DNA of 64,000 nt from positions 930,001-994,000 of the forward strand of contig NZ_LT607751.1 in assembly GCF_900090305.1 (NCBI RefSeq). Reading direction: 5' to 3'. Numbering within the stretch: position 1 is the stretch's first letter; each line of letters starts with the position of its first letter. The translations under genes and the position numbers were made by a program. Source of the stretch: Micromonospora siamensis (lineage in GTDB: Bacteria; Actinomycetota; Actinomycetes; Mycobacteriales; Micromonosporaceae). Below the pieces are notes generated by a model. That model worked only from the letters and a program-made list of their open reading frames with translations, was not told the origin of the DNA and made no database searches. Shown piece after piece: positions 42,690 to 50,741 of the stretch.

Positions 42690-43650
42690 CCGGCCCGGTG
42701 GGATAGCGGGCGCTCTCCAGCGTCCACTCGATGGTCCCGCGCACCGCCGCGGCCACCCCGTCGAGAAGGTCGGTGACCGCCTCGTCCAGCCCCGGACCGA
42801 ACGACGGCACGGCGGCGCGCAGCGCCACGAACTCGCGCATCGTCTCCCGCCAGCGCGCCGCCGCCAGGTCGACCGCCGCCTCCGGCGGGACCCCGTGCTC
42901 GGCAGCGAGCGCCAGCACCAGGTTGTGCCCGCCCGCGGTCGCCCGGTCCCGCTCCAGCGAGGCGATGTCGTTGTACCAGGAGAGCAGGTCGTTGCCGAGG
43001 TCGGCGAGGCGGCGCAGCCGCGGATGGTGGTAGACCGCGTCCGTCAGCGGCCGGCCGGTCACGAACTCCACCAGCGGGTACGACACGTACGCCGCCGAGG
43101 TGGCCCGGCGCAGCGCGACGTACTCGGCCACCCCGGGACGGTGGCCCGCGTCCTTCGCCGCGGCCTCCCGCCAGACGCCGAGCAGGTGGTGGCCGACCGC
43201 GTCGGCGAACCGGACCCGCCAGCGCGCCGGCATCCGGCGGTGCGGCTCCCGCCACGCCTGCACCAGCAGCCGGCGCAGCGGACCGGCGAACCCCGGATGG
43301 CGGGCCCGCGGGCCGTCCCGCAGCACGGCGAGCACGCCGTCGCGCAGCCACCGGATCCGCTCCGGGGTGAGCCGGGCCGGGCCGTCGCAGGCGTCGTCGA
43401 CCAGGAAGAACCAGGTGAACATCAGGCTCAGCACCCGCAGGTCGGCTTCGGTGGCGGCCGGGTAGAGGCGCCCCGCGTACCGGGCGAATCCCGCCTCGGC
43501 CAGCCGGGCGCGGGCGGCGACGTCAACCGGCAGGCCGTGCCGGTCGAGCTGCCCGACCAGCCACTCCTGCGCCCGGTCGGCGTGCGGGGAGATCCGGGCC
43601 GGAACGGGACACTCGGCGCGCAGCGACTCCAGAACCGGTACGCCGGTCAC
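42664..43650 (-). CDS. Class I terpene synthase
   Basis: 328 aa. All class I landmarks are present: DDACD (Asp85-Asp89) in FLVDDACD, the Mg-binding triad in WYNDIASLERD (Asn227, Ser231, Asp235, with Asp in place of the usual final Glu), Arg181 46 residues before it as diphosphate sensor, and the C-terminal Arg-Tyr pair (315-316). GTG 43650 is chosen because GGAGGAG lies 7 nt upstream. It would cyclise a C15 or shorter prenyl diphosphate; the product cannot be predicted. It is divergent from the UbiX gene and convergent with mqnP. Confidence 0.92.
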   Translation of the reverse strand: MTGVPVLESLRAECPVPARISPHADRAQEWLVGQLDRHGLPVDVAARARLAEAGFARYAGRLYPAATEADLRVLSLMFTWFFLVDDACDGPARLTPERIRWLRDGVLAVLRDGPRARHPGFAGPLRRLLVQAWREPHRRMPARWRVRFADAVGHHLLGVWREAAAKDAGHRPGVAEYVALRRATSAAYVSYPLVEFVTGRPLTDAVYHHPRLRRLADLGNDLLSWYNDIASLERDRATAGGHNLVLALAAEHGVPPEAAVDLAAARWRETMREFVALRAAVPSFGPGLDEAVTDLLDGVAAAVRGTIEWTLESARYPTGPVNPAARGG

Positions 43651-43759
43651 CGGCCACTCCTCCGTCGAGGGTCGATCGTCCCCGGCAGCATGGCAGGTCC
43701 ACGCACGCACCGCCGCCCCGGCGCAGCAGCACCCGCGGTGACCAGGCACTCTTGACGGC

Positions 43760-44389
43760 ATGCGCGAACCATGGGTGGTGGGGGTCTCCGGTGCGTCCGG
43801 CACGCCGTACGCCGCGGCGGTCGTCCGCGGGCTCCTCGACGCCGGCGAACCGGTCGACCTGATCGTGTCCCGGGCCGCCCGGCTGACGATCCTGGACGAG
43901 ACCGGCCGGCCGTTCCGGGACGCGCACTGGGCCGACGACCTGGCCGGCTGGCTCGGCCGCGACCTGGCCGACGCCGACGTCCGGCACTGGCCCGCCGGTG
44001 ACCTCGCGGCCGGCCCGAGCAGCGGCTCCTACCGGGTACGCGGCATGGCGGTCGTGCCGGCGAGCACCGCGGCCTGCGCGGGGATCGCCATCGGCCTGTC
44101 CAAGGACCTGTTGCAGCGTTCCGCGGAGGTCAACCTCAAGGAGCGGCGGCCGTTGGTGGTGGTGCCCCGGGAGACTCCGGTGACCCGCAGCCACCTGGAG
44201 CACCTGATCGCGCTGCACGACGCCGGGGCGGTGGTGCTGCCGGCCAGTCCGGGCTTCTACGGCGCCGGGGCGTCCGCCTCGGCCCAGCAGCTGGTCGACT
44301 TCGTCGCCGGCAAGGTGCTCGACGCGCTCGGCGTACCGCACACCCTGTTCCGTCGCTGGTCCGGCCAGCTGGCCGCCGACCGGTCCTGA
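43760..44389 (+). CDS. mqnM: UbiX-family flavin prenyltransferase
   Basis: 209 aa. VGVSGASGTPYAAAVVRGLL is the FMN-binding N-terminus; VPASTAACAGIAIGLSKDLLQRSAEVNLKERRPLVVVPRETP is the UbiX signature. It makes prenylated FMN, the cofactor of UbiD decarboxylases such as that at 40327. Its position on the other side of the terpene cyclase and the futalosine context support the name MqnM. CACTCT ends 7 nt before ATG 43760, a weak match to the leaderless pattern. Confidence 0.92.
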   Translation: MREPWVVGVSGASGTPYAAAVVRGLLDAGEPVDLIVSRAARLTILDETGRPFRDAHWADDLAGWLGRDLADADVRHWPAGDLAAGPSSGSYRVRGMAVVPASTAACAGIAIGLSKDLLQRSAEVNLKERRPLVVVPRETPVTRSHLEHLIALHDAGAVVLPASPGFYGAGASASAQQLVDFVAGKVLDALGVPHTLFRRWSGQLAADRS

Positions 44390-44408
44390 CCCGGTGGTCT
44401 CACCGGTG

Positions 44409-44438
44409 CGCGGACCGGAACCTGTCGCCCGGTCCGCG
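44409..44438. terminator. Hairpin between convergent mqnM and bldC
   Basis: CGCGGACCGG (44409-44418) pairs perfectly with CCGGTCCGCG (44429-44438), 10-nt loop, between the two stops. Confidence 0.5.
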
Positions 44439-44454
44439 TACCACCCGGCACCAC

Positions 44455-44721
44455 TCAGTACATGCCGGCGTTGGCCGGCCCCGGGCCGGTCGAGGCGGTC
44501 GGGCCCACGTTCCGTGGCTTGCCCATCTCGTCCGCCTCGTCCAGCATGCCCTCCCCCTCAAGCAGGGCCCGCACCTCGGATTCCCGAAACCGGCGATGCC
44601 CGCCTGGAGTCCGGATGCTGCCTATCCGGCCGGCCGCCGCCCATCTCGTCACAGTTTTCGGGTCTACCCGAAACAGCGCGGCGACCTCACCCGGTGTCAG
44701 CAGGCGATCTCCAGTGTCCAC
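44455..44721 (-). CDS. bldC: BldC-family MerR-like DNA-binding regulator
   Basis: 88 aa. LLTPGEVAALFRVDPKTVTRWAAAGRIGSIRTPGGHRRFRESEVRALLEG is nearly the canonical BldC winged helix, which in Streptomyces binds direct repeats head-to-tail and delays entry into development. GTG 44721 is chosen for GAGGAGGGG directly upstream; a longer start would add a 30-residue extension not seen in BldC. The C-terminal tail (about 60-88) is Gly/Pro-rich. A candidate promoter lies at 44811-44839. Confidence 0.92.
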   Translation of the reverse strand: MDTGDRLLTPGEVAALFRVDPKTVTRWAAAGRIGSIRTPGGHRRFRESEVRALLEGEGMLDEADEMGKPRNVGPTASTGPGPANAGMY

Positions 44722-44810
44722 AGCCCCCTCCTCGCGTCGACGAAGCCCCCGGCTGAACACACTGCCCCCGGCCGGTGCGAGCCCAGAGCCGTCATGAGGG
44801 ACGTATGGCA

Positions 44811-44839
44811 ATTACAGCACCAGCGACCTGGCCTGTCCG
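44811..44839 (-). promoter_or_regulatory. Candidate bldC promoter
   Basis: On the minus strand CGGACA (44834-44839) and TGTAAT (44811-44816) are spaced by 17 bp, which would give a leader of about 80 nt. The surrounding 44800-44880 is clearly less GC-rich than the rest of the window. The palindrome TGACGTCA lies further upstream at 44926-44933. Confidence 0.35.
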
Positions 44840-44989
44840 CCAAACGCGAAAAAAGCACTGAGTGGGAAGTTAGTAAATGGTACCGGCGGCGGGACCCTCC
44901 GACTGTGAGTCTGCGAACTGTCACCTGACGTCATGTTCAACGGACACCGAGCGCCGCGCGTTACGCCGTGGCCGATAGGGTCACCGTCC

Positions 44990-45448
44990 GTGGACGCCAT
45001 CGACCTGAGCCTCGTGGAGCTGCTGCGCGGCAACGCCCGCCTGTCCTACGCCGAGCTGGCCAGGCAGGTCGGCCTCTCCGCGCCGGCGGTGCACGAGCGG
45101 GTCGGCAAGCTGGAGTCCGGCGGGGTGATCCGGGCGTACCGGGCGGAGGTCGAGCCGGAGGCGATCGGGCTGGGCGTCACCGCCCTGATCGGCATCGTCG
45201 AGGACTCCGGCGGCGACACCGACGACGTGCTCGAGGCGTTCCGGCAGATGCCGGAGATCGAGTCCTGCTATTTCATGGCCGGCGTGGAGTCGTTCCTGCT
45301 CAAGGCCCGGGTCGGCACCATCGCCGAGCTGGAGCAGCTGATCGTGCGGTTGAACCGGACGCCTGGGGTCGCCTCCACCCGGACCGGGATCGCCCTGTCG
45401 ACCAAGTGGGAGAACCGCCCTCAACCCCTCACCCCGCCCGAGGCCTGA
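44990..45448 (+). CDS. Lrp/AsnC-family transcriptional regulator
   Basis: 152 aa. An N-terminal helix-turn-helix (IDLSLVELLRGNARLSYAELARQVGLSAPAVHERVGKLESGGVIRAYRAEV) is joined to a RAM ligand-binding domain (VTALIGIVED...SCYFMAGVESFLLKARV...TRTGIALSTKWENR). GTG 44990 has TAGGGT (44976-44981) ending 8 nt upstream. Amino-acid-type effectors are usual in the family; its targets are unknown. It is divergent from bldC. Confidence 0.91.
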   Translation: MDAIDLSLVELLRGNARLSYAELARQVGLSAPAVHERVGKLESGGVIRAYRAEVEPEAIGLGVTALIGIVEDSGGDTDDVLEAFRQMPEIESCYFMAGVESFLLKARVGTIAELEQLIVRLNRTPGVASTRTGIALSTKWENRPQPLTPPEA

Positions 45449-45591
45449 CCCGGCCGGAGTTCCCGGGCCGCCGGCCCGGCCCGAGTGGGCTGCCCGCGTC
45501 GAAGTTCCTGGCCGCCCGACCCCGGCCGAGGCGGGCCGCCCGCTCCATGCTGCGGAGCGTGACATCCCCGCCGCTCCACCGCACCCCCCGC

Positions 45592-45724
45592 CCCCGCTTT
45601 GCTCTGCTGCTGCGGACGCAACAGCCACCGAGTGTGACCGCCGGCGGAGCCTTGTCAGGTCTTTCCGATCCTGGAGCCGCTGGTCGGGGCGCTGGCGCGC
45701 CCGGGGCAGCAGAGCAAAGCGGGG
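45592..45724. repeat. Perfect 19-bp inverted repeat, 95 bp apart
   Basis: CCCCGCTTTGCTCTGCTGC (45592-45610) is repeated as its exact complement at 45706-45724. The region 45449-45893 has no convincing gene. It also holds GCGCGGTACCGCGC (45734-45747, perfect palindrome) and the hairpin GCTGTGG-TCAC-CCACAGC (45773-45790). Confidence 0.75.
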
Positions 45725-45893
45725 AGAACGAGTGCGCGGTACCGCGCGCCCCGGTGACGCAGGGTGGCTGACGCTGTGGTCACCCACAGCGACAACAGTG
45801 GGCCGTCGTACGGGTGGAAGGGCCGGCGGGTCGTCACCTGAGGGCCGGTGGACGCTCTGGCGCGGGCCGGGGCGGCGGCGATACCGTGCGCCG

Positions 45894-46799
45894 ATGAGAC
45901 CGCCAGCACGCGAGCCGGCGCGGGAATCCGGGCCGGAGCCGGCACGGGGGCCGGGGGCAGGACCGGCATCGGGCCCGCGGCGGGGAGTCGCCGTCGTGAC
46001 CGGGGCGGCCGGCGGGCTCGGCCGGGCCATCGCCGCCGCGCTGCACGCCGACGGCTGGGACGTACTCCTGACCGACCTGGACGCCGACGCGGCCCGCGCC
46101 GCCGCCGGGCCGCTCGGTGGCTGGTCCCGGGCCCTGGACGTACGCGACGAGGCGGCCTGCGCCGACGTCGCCGCCGAGGCGGACGGGCGGGCCACCGACG
46201 GGCTCGGGCTCTGGGTGAACAACGCCGGCATCCTGGCCACCGGCCCGTCCTGGACCCACGACGCCACGACCCGGCGACGGATCGTCGAGGTCAACGCGCT
46301 CGGCGCGGTGAACGGCACCCTCGCCGCGCTCGACGTGATGCGACCGCGCCGCCGCGGCCACGTGCTCAACGTCGTGTCGCTGGCCGGGCTGGTCGCCGCC
46401 CCCGGCGAGACCGTCTACGCGGCCAGCAAGCACGCGCTGCTGGCGTTCAGCATCGGCACCCTCGCCGACCTGCGCACGGCCGGCCTGCGGGACGTACACG
46501 TGTCCTGCCTGTGCCCGGACGGGATCTGGACGCCGATGCTGCACGACCGGCTCGCCGACCCCGGCGCCGTGGCCTCCTTCACCGGCGCGATGCTCAGCCC
46601 GGAGCGGGTGGCCGCCCGGGCCGTCCGGCTGGCCCGGCGACCCCGGCCGGTGGTCAGCCTGCCCCGGTGGCGCGGCGCCCAGGTACGGCTGCTCGACGCC
46701 TTCCCCCGGGTCGCCCTCGCCCTCCTGCCCGCCGTCCGGGCGGCCGGCCGGGCCGGGCAGCGCCGGCAGCGCCGCCGGGTCGGGCCGAACCCGAGCTGA
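45894..46799 (+). CDS. Short-chain dehydrogenase/reductase
   Basis: 301 aa classical SDR with a 30-residue Pro/Ala/Gly-rich N-terminal extension. TGAAGGLG (36-43) binds NAD(P), NNAG is at 109-112, and the catalytic residues are Ser162, Tyr175 and Lys179 (YAASK). The Arg-rich C-terminus ([11 protein letters not shown]) is unusual. ATG 45894 has TACCGT (45882-45887) ending 6 nt upstream. Substrate unknown. Confidence 0.88.
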   Translation: MRPPAREPARESGPEPARGPGAGPASGPRRGVAVVTGAAGGLGRAIAAALHADGWDVLLTDLDADAARAAAGPLGGWSRALDVRDEAACADVAAEADGRATDGLGLWVNNAGILATGPSWTHDATTRRRIVEVNALGAVNGTLAALDVMRPRRRGHVLNVVSLAGLVAAPGETVYAASKHALLAFSIGTLADLRTAGLRDVHVSCLCPDGIWTPMLHDRLADPGAVASFTGAMLSPERVAARAVRLARRPRPVVSLPRWRGAQVRLLDAFPRVALALLPAVRAAGRAGQRRQRRRVGPNPS

Positions 46800-46821
46800 C
46801 CTCGCTTGTAACGTTGCCGAC

Positions 46822-47913
46822 GTGACCCATCTGGACCGGTGCGACGAGGCGGGCCGGACGTGGCTGACCGAGGCGATCGCCACGGTCGAGGCCGACGCCA
46901 ACCGGTCCGCCGACACCCATCTGCTGCCCTTCCCGCTGCCCCGGGCCTGGGGGATCGACCTCTACCTCAAGGACGAGTCGGTGCACCCGACCGGCTCGCT
47001 CAAGCACCGGCTCGCCCGGTCGCTCTTCCTCTACGGGCTCTGCAACGGCTGGATCGGCCCGCGGACCACCATCGTCGAGGCGTCCTCCGGGTCGACGGCC
47101 GTCTCCGAGGCGTACTTCGCCCGGATGCTCGGGCTGCCGTTCATCGCCGTCATGCCCGCCTCCACCTCACCGGAGAAGATCACCCAGATCGAGTTCCACG
47201 GCGGCCGCTGCCACCTCGTCCGCGACCCGGCCAAGGTGGTCATCGAGGCCCGCTGGCTGGCCGAGGACTCCGGCGGGCACTTCATGGACCAGTTCACCTA
47301 CGCCGAGCGGGCCACCGACTGGCGGGGCAACAACAACATCGCCGAGTCGATCTACGCCCAGCTCGCCCTGGAACGGCACCCCGTGCCCGCCTGGGTCGTG
47401 GTCGGTGCCGGCACCGGCGGCACCAGCGCCACCATCGGCCGGTACGCCCGCTACCGGCGGCTGCCCACCAAGCTGTGCGTGGTCGACCCGGAGAACTCCG
47501 CCTTCTATCCCGCCTGGCAGGCCGCCGACTGGTCGGTCCGCACCGGCCGGGGCTCCCGGATCGAGGGCATCGGCCGGCCCACCGTCGAGTCGTCCTTCCT
47601 GCCCTCGGTCGTGGACCGGATGGTGCAGGTGCCCGACGCCGCCTCGCTGGCCGCCATGCGGGCCGGCTCCCGGGTGCTCGGCCGCAAGGTCGGCGGCTCC
47701 ACCGGCACCAACCTCTGGGGTGCCTTCGGGCTGATCGCCGAACTGCTGGCCGCCGGCCGGACCGGATCTGTGGTCACCCTGATCTGCGACGCCGGCGACC
47801 GCTACGCCGACACCTACTATTCCGACGAGTGGGTCGCCGGGCAGGGCCTCGACCTCACCCCGCACAGCGCGACCATCGACCGTTTCCTGACCACCGGCGC
47901 CTGGCCGGTCTGA
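46822..47913 (+). CDS. cds1: PLP-dependent cysteine desulfhydrase/synthase, Cds1-like
   Basis: 363 aa fold-type II PLP enzyme. The Schiff-base lysine is Lys61 in [36 protein letters not shown] and [19 protein letters not shown] are substrate and phosphate loops. Overall it looks like mycobacterial Cds1 (Rv3684), a cysteine desulfhydrase that releases sulfide, rather than CysK or CysM. GTG 46822 has TAACGT (46809-46814) ending 7 nt upstream. No sulfur-assimilation partner is adjacent. Confidence 0.87.
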   Translation: MTHLDRCDEAGRTWLTEAIATVEADANRSADTHLLPFPLPRAWGIDLYLKDESVHPTGSLKHRLARSLFLYGLCNGWIGPRTTIVEASSGSTAVSEAYFARMLGLPFIAVMPASTSPEKITQIEFHGGRCHLVRDPAKVVIEARWLAEDSGGHFMDQFTYAERATDWRGNNNIAESIYAQLALERHPVPAWVVVGAGTGGTSATIGRYARYRRLPTKLCVVDPENSAFYPAWQAADWSVRTGRGSRIEGIGRPTVESSFLPSVVDRMVQVPDAASLAAMRAGSRVLGRKVGGSTGTNLWGAFGLIAELLAAGRTGSVVTLICDAGDRYADTYYSDEWVAGQGLDLTPHSATIDRFLTTGAWPV

Positions 47914-47938
47914 GTCGTCATCCGCGGAGCCGACCGGC

Positions 47939-48568
47939 TCAGCGTTGGACGGCCAGCTCGGCCAGGCCCGGGTAGCGGACCACCCAGCCCTCCGGGTCCA
48001 CGTCCAGCTCCGCGGTGAAGCCGTCGCTGGCGAACCGGACCCGCCCCGGACCCAGCGACGTGTACGTCTGCTCCGCCGGCACGACCACCAGGCTGGGCAC
48101 CAGCACCCAGGCCACCGTCACCCGATGCTCGGCCTGCCCCGCCGCCCGCTCCAGCCCGAGTCGCCGGATCGGCAGCGAGTTGAACAGCGGCGACCCGCCC
48201 AGGTCGACGTCGACCGCGTCGGCCAGCCGGTCCGGGTCGTCGGTGCCGGGCAGCCCGGCCGGCGGATGCCCGGCCGCCCGCAGCGCCCGGTCCAGGTCAC
48301 CCTCCTCGCCGGTGGTCACCCGCCACCGGTCGGTCGCCCGCTCCAGGCGTACGCTCCGCCGCCAGCCCGCCCCCTCGACCTCGACCTCCAACCGGCCGGT
48401 CGACCCGTCCGGCTCGGCGGCCAGCCGGTAGCGGCAGGTGAAGGCGACCGGGTCCACGGCCAGGATCGTGCCCTGTGCGGTGAGCCCGCTCCGGTCGTCC
48501 AGGGTGGCGTGCTCCGCGCCGGTGGTGTCCGTCCGGGTCCAGAAGAGCGACTTCGGCATCGTCGACAT
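47939..48568 (-). CDS. Putative glycolipid-binding family protein
   Basis: 209 aa. SLFWTRTDTTGAEHATL, YRLAAEPDGSTGRLEVEV, DVDLGGSPLFNSLPIRRLGL and VAWVLVPSLVVVPAEQTYTSLG match the family annotated as putative glycolipid-binding (PF06475-type), a lipocalin-like barrel without proven function. ATG 48568 is chosen over an upstream in-frame ATG because TAACGT (minus strand, 48576-48581) ends 7 nt before it. Confidence 0.85.
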   Translation of the reverse strand: MSTMPKSLFWTRTDTTGAEHATLDDRSGLTAQGTILAVDPVAFTCRYRLAAEPDGSTGRLEVEVEGAGWRRSVRLERATDRWRVTTGEEGDLDRALRAAGHPPAGLPGTDDPDRLADAVDVDLGGSPLFNSLPIRRLGLERAAGQAEHRVTVAWVLVPSLVVVPAEQTYTSLGPGRVRFASDGFTAELDVDPEGWVVRYPGLAELAVQR

Positions 48569-48614
48569 GAGGCGGACGTTACGCCAGATCCCCGACACCG
48601 GCAGCGGATGCGCC

Positions 48615-48650
48615 GACGCCGCCGCGGAACCGGGGTTCCACGGCGGCGTC
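48615..48650 (-). terminator. Hairpin after the DEAD-box helicase gene
   Basis: GACGCCGCCG (48615-48624) pairs with CGGCGGCGTC (48641-48650); inside, GGAACC pairs with GGTTCC after one mismatch. A second small hairpin (CCCGGC-GTCA-GCCGGG, 48661-48676) lies between it and the helicase stop. Confidence 0.55.
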
Positions 48651-48694
48651 GAGGTCAGCCCCCGGCGTCAGCCGGGCAGGTGACGCGGGGTCGT

Positions 48695-50518
48695 TCAGTG
48701 GGTGCGGGCGGGCGCCCGACCGCCGAAGCCACGACTGTCGTCGCGCCCACGGTCCTCGGAGCGGAAACCACCCCGGCCGTCCCGGTCGGCGAACCGGCGC
48801 TCGCCGGCCGGACGGTCGGCCGCGAAGCCGCGCTCGCCCCGGGCGTCCCGGTCGCCGTAGGGACGGGGCGCCCGGTCGCCGTAGGGACGGCCACCGTCAC
48901 GCTCGCCGTAGGCGCGGGGGGCGCGGTCGCCGTACCCGCCGCGGGTGTCCCGGTCGCCGTAGGCGCGCGGGGCCCGGTCGCCGTACCCGCCCCGGGTGTC
49001 CCGGTCGCCGTAGCGCCGGTCGCCGGACGGGCGGTCACCGTAGGAGCGGTGGTCGCCGGACGGGCGGTCACCGTACGAGCGCCGGTCGCCGGACGGACGG
49101 TCGCCGTACGAGCCGCGGTCGCCCGCGGGACGGTCGCCGTAGCCGCGCGGGCCCCGGTCACCGAAGGAACGCGGACCCCGGTCCCGGTCGCCGAAGCGGC
49201 GCTGCCCGGACGGGCGGTCCCCGTGCCGACGGGGCTCCGGCTCCTCGCGGACCGGCACGCCACTGGGCTCCCGGGCGCCGGTCAGCTCGGCCAGCGCCGG
49301 GTCACCGGCACGCACCCGGGTCTCCGCCGGCTCCACCCCGGCCTTCTCCAGCATCGCGAGCGTGGTCCGCCGCTGCTTCGGCAGCACCAGCGTGGCCACC
49401 GCGCCGGACTCGCCGGCCCGGGCGGTACGACCCGCGCGGTGCAGGTAGTCCTTCGGGTCCTTCGGCGGGTCGACGTGCAGCACCAGCGAGACGCCGTCCA
49501 CGTGGATGCCCCGGGCCGCCACGTCCGTGGCGACCAGCACGTTCATCCGGCCCTCCTTGAACTCGGCGAGGGTCTTGGTACGCATCCGCTGGGTCTTGCC
49601 GCCGTGCAGCCCACCCGCGCGTACGCCCACCGCGGCGAGCTGCTCGACCAGCCGGTCGACGCCCAGCTGGGTACGGGCGAAGACCATCGTCCGGCCGTCC
49701 CGCGCGGCGATCGACGCGGCGACCGGGAACTTGTCGTGCGGCGGGATCAGCAGCATGTGGTGGTCCATGGTGGACACGGAGGCGGTCGACGGGGCGGTCG
49801 AGTGGGTGACCGGGTCGGTCATGAACCGCTTGACCAGCGCGTCGACGTCACCGTCCAGGGTGGCCGAGAAGAGCAGTCGCTGGCTGCTCGCCGGCGTCTT
49901 CGCCAGCAGCTCGGTCACCTCGGGCAGGAAGCCCATGTCGGCCATCTGGTCGGCCTCGTCCAGCACGGTGACCTCGATGTCGTCGAGGTTGCACACGCCC
50001 CGCGAGATCAGGTCGCCGAGCCGGCCCGGCGTCGCCACGACGATCTCCACGCCGCGGCGCAGCGCGTCGATCTGCCGGTCGTAGGGCACACCGCCGACGG
50101 CGGTCTTGAGGAAGATGCCGACGGCCTTGCCGAGCGGCAGCAGCGCGTCGTTGACCTGCATGGCCAGCTCGCGGGTCGGCACCAGCACCAGGGCGCGCGG
50201 GTGCAGCGGCCGGGCCCGGTTGAGCTCGGCGAGCCGGGCGATGATCGGCAGCCCGAAGGCCAGGGTCTTGCCGGAGCCGGTCTGGCCGCGGCCGAGGACG
50301 TCCCGGCCGGCCAGCGCGTCCGGCAGGGTGGCGCGCTGGATCTCGAACGGCGCGGTGATGCCCTGCCGGGCCAGCGCGCGGACCAGCTGGTCCGGCAGGC
50401 CGAGGGCGGCGAAGTCGGGGGAGTCGGCGCCCTCGGGGCGCTGCTCGACGGGGGCGGCCGGAGCCACCGGGGAGTCGGAGACGGACGGGGACATGCCGAG
50501 GTCAGCAGAGCTGGTCAA
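48695..50518 (-). CDS. DEAD-box RNA helicase with Gly-Asp-Arg repeat tail
   Basis: 607 aa. Q motif PFEIQ, Walker A GQTGSGKT (78-85), DEAD (187-190), SAT (218-220) and HRAGRTAR are all intact. Residues about 450-607 are a low-complexity tail of YGDRPSGDRR and GGYGDRAPRA repeats that probably binds RNA. I chose TTG 50518 because GAAAGG lies 6 nt upstream; ATG 50494 is the alternative. A candidate -10 TACACT (minus strand, 50639-50644) would give a leader of about 110 nt, as in cold-induced helicases such as CsdA/DeaD. Roles in ribosome assembly or mRNA decay are likely. Confidence 0.92.
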   Translation of the reverse strand: MTSSADLGMSPSVSDSPVAPAAPVEQRPEGADSPDFAALGLPDQLVRALARQGITAPFEIQRATLPDALAGRDVLGRGQTGSGKTLAFGLPIIARLAELNRARPLHPRALVLVPTRELAMQVNDALLPLGKAVGIFLKTAVGGVPYDRQIDALRRGVEIVVATPGRLGDLISRGVCNLDDIEVTVLDEADQMADMGFLPEVTELLAKTPASSQRLLFSATLDGDVDALVKRFMTDPVTHSTAPSTASVSTMDHHMLLIPPHDKFPVAASIAARDGRTMVFARTQLGVDRLVEQLAAVGVRAGGLHGGKTQRMRTKTLAEFKEGRMNVLVATDVAARGIHVDGVSLVLHVDPPKDPKDYLHRAGRTARAGESGAVATLVLPKQRRTTLAMLEKAGVEPAETRVRAGDPALAELTGAREPSGVPVREEPEPRRHGDRPSGQRRFGDRDRGPRSFGDRGPRGYGDRPAGDRGSYGDRPSGDRRSYGDRPSGDHRSYGDRPSGDRRYGDRDTRGGYGDRAPRAYGDRDTRGGYGDRAPRAYGERDGGRPYGDRAPRPYGDRDARGERGFAADRPAGERRFADRDGRGGFRSEDRGRDDSRGFGGRAPARTH

Positions 50519-50741
50519 GTAAAACCTTTCGAGCGGGGCGCATCTTCGCGATGGCCCGCCGCGGCTGACCGCCGCCGAATCGCCCGCAAGATCGCCCATG
50601 GGCGCGCCGAAACGCGCGCCGGGTCAGTGATCTGTACCAGTGTACGGCGGCGCGGCGAACCGGCCAGCCGACCGCGAGGCGACAGTGGGCGGGCTCACCC
50701 TGGCTCGGCGGTCCTGCCCGGCGGCGCCGGACGGAGGCGGA

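Noticed and set aside
42664..43803. Longer terpene synthase starting at 43803
   Set aside because: It would overlap the divergent UbiX start at 43760 and adds a Cys/Arg-rich stretch unlike the family; GTG 43650 has a strong ribosome-binding site.
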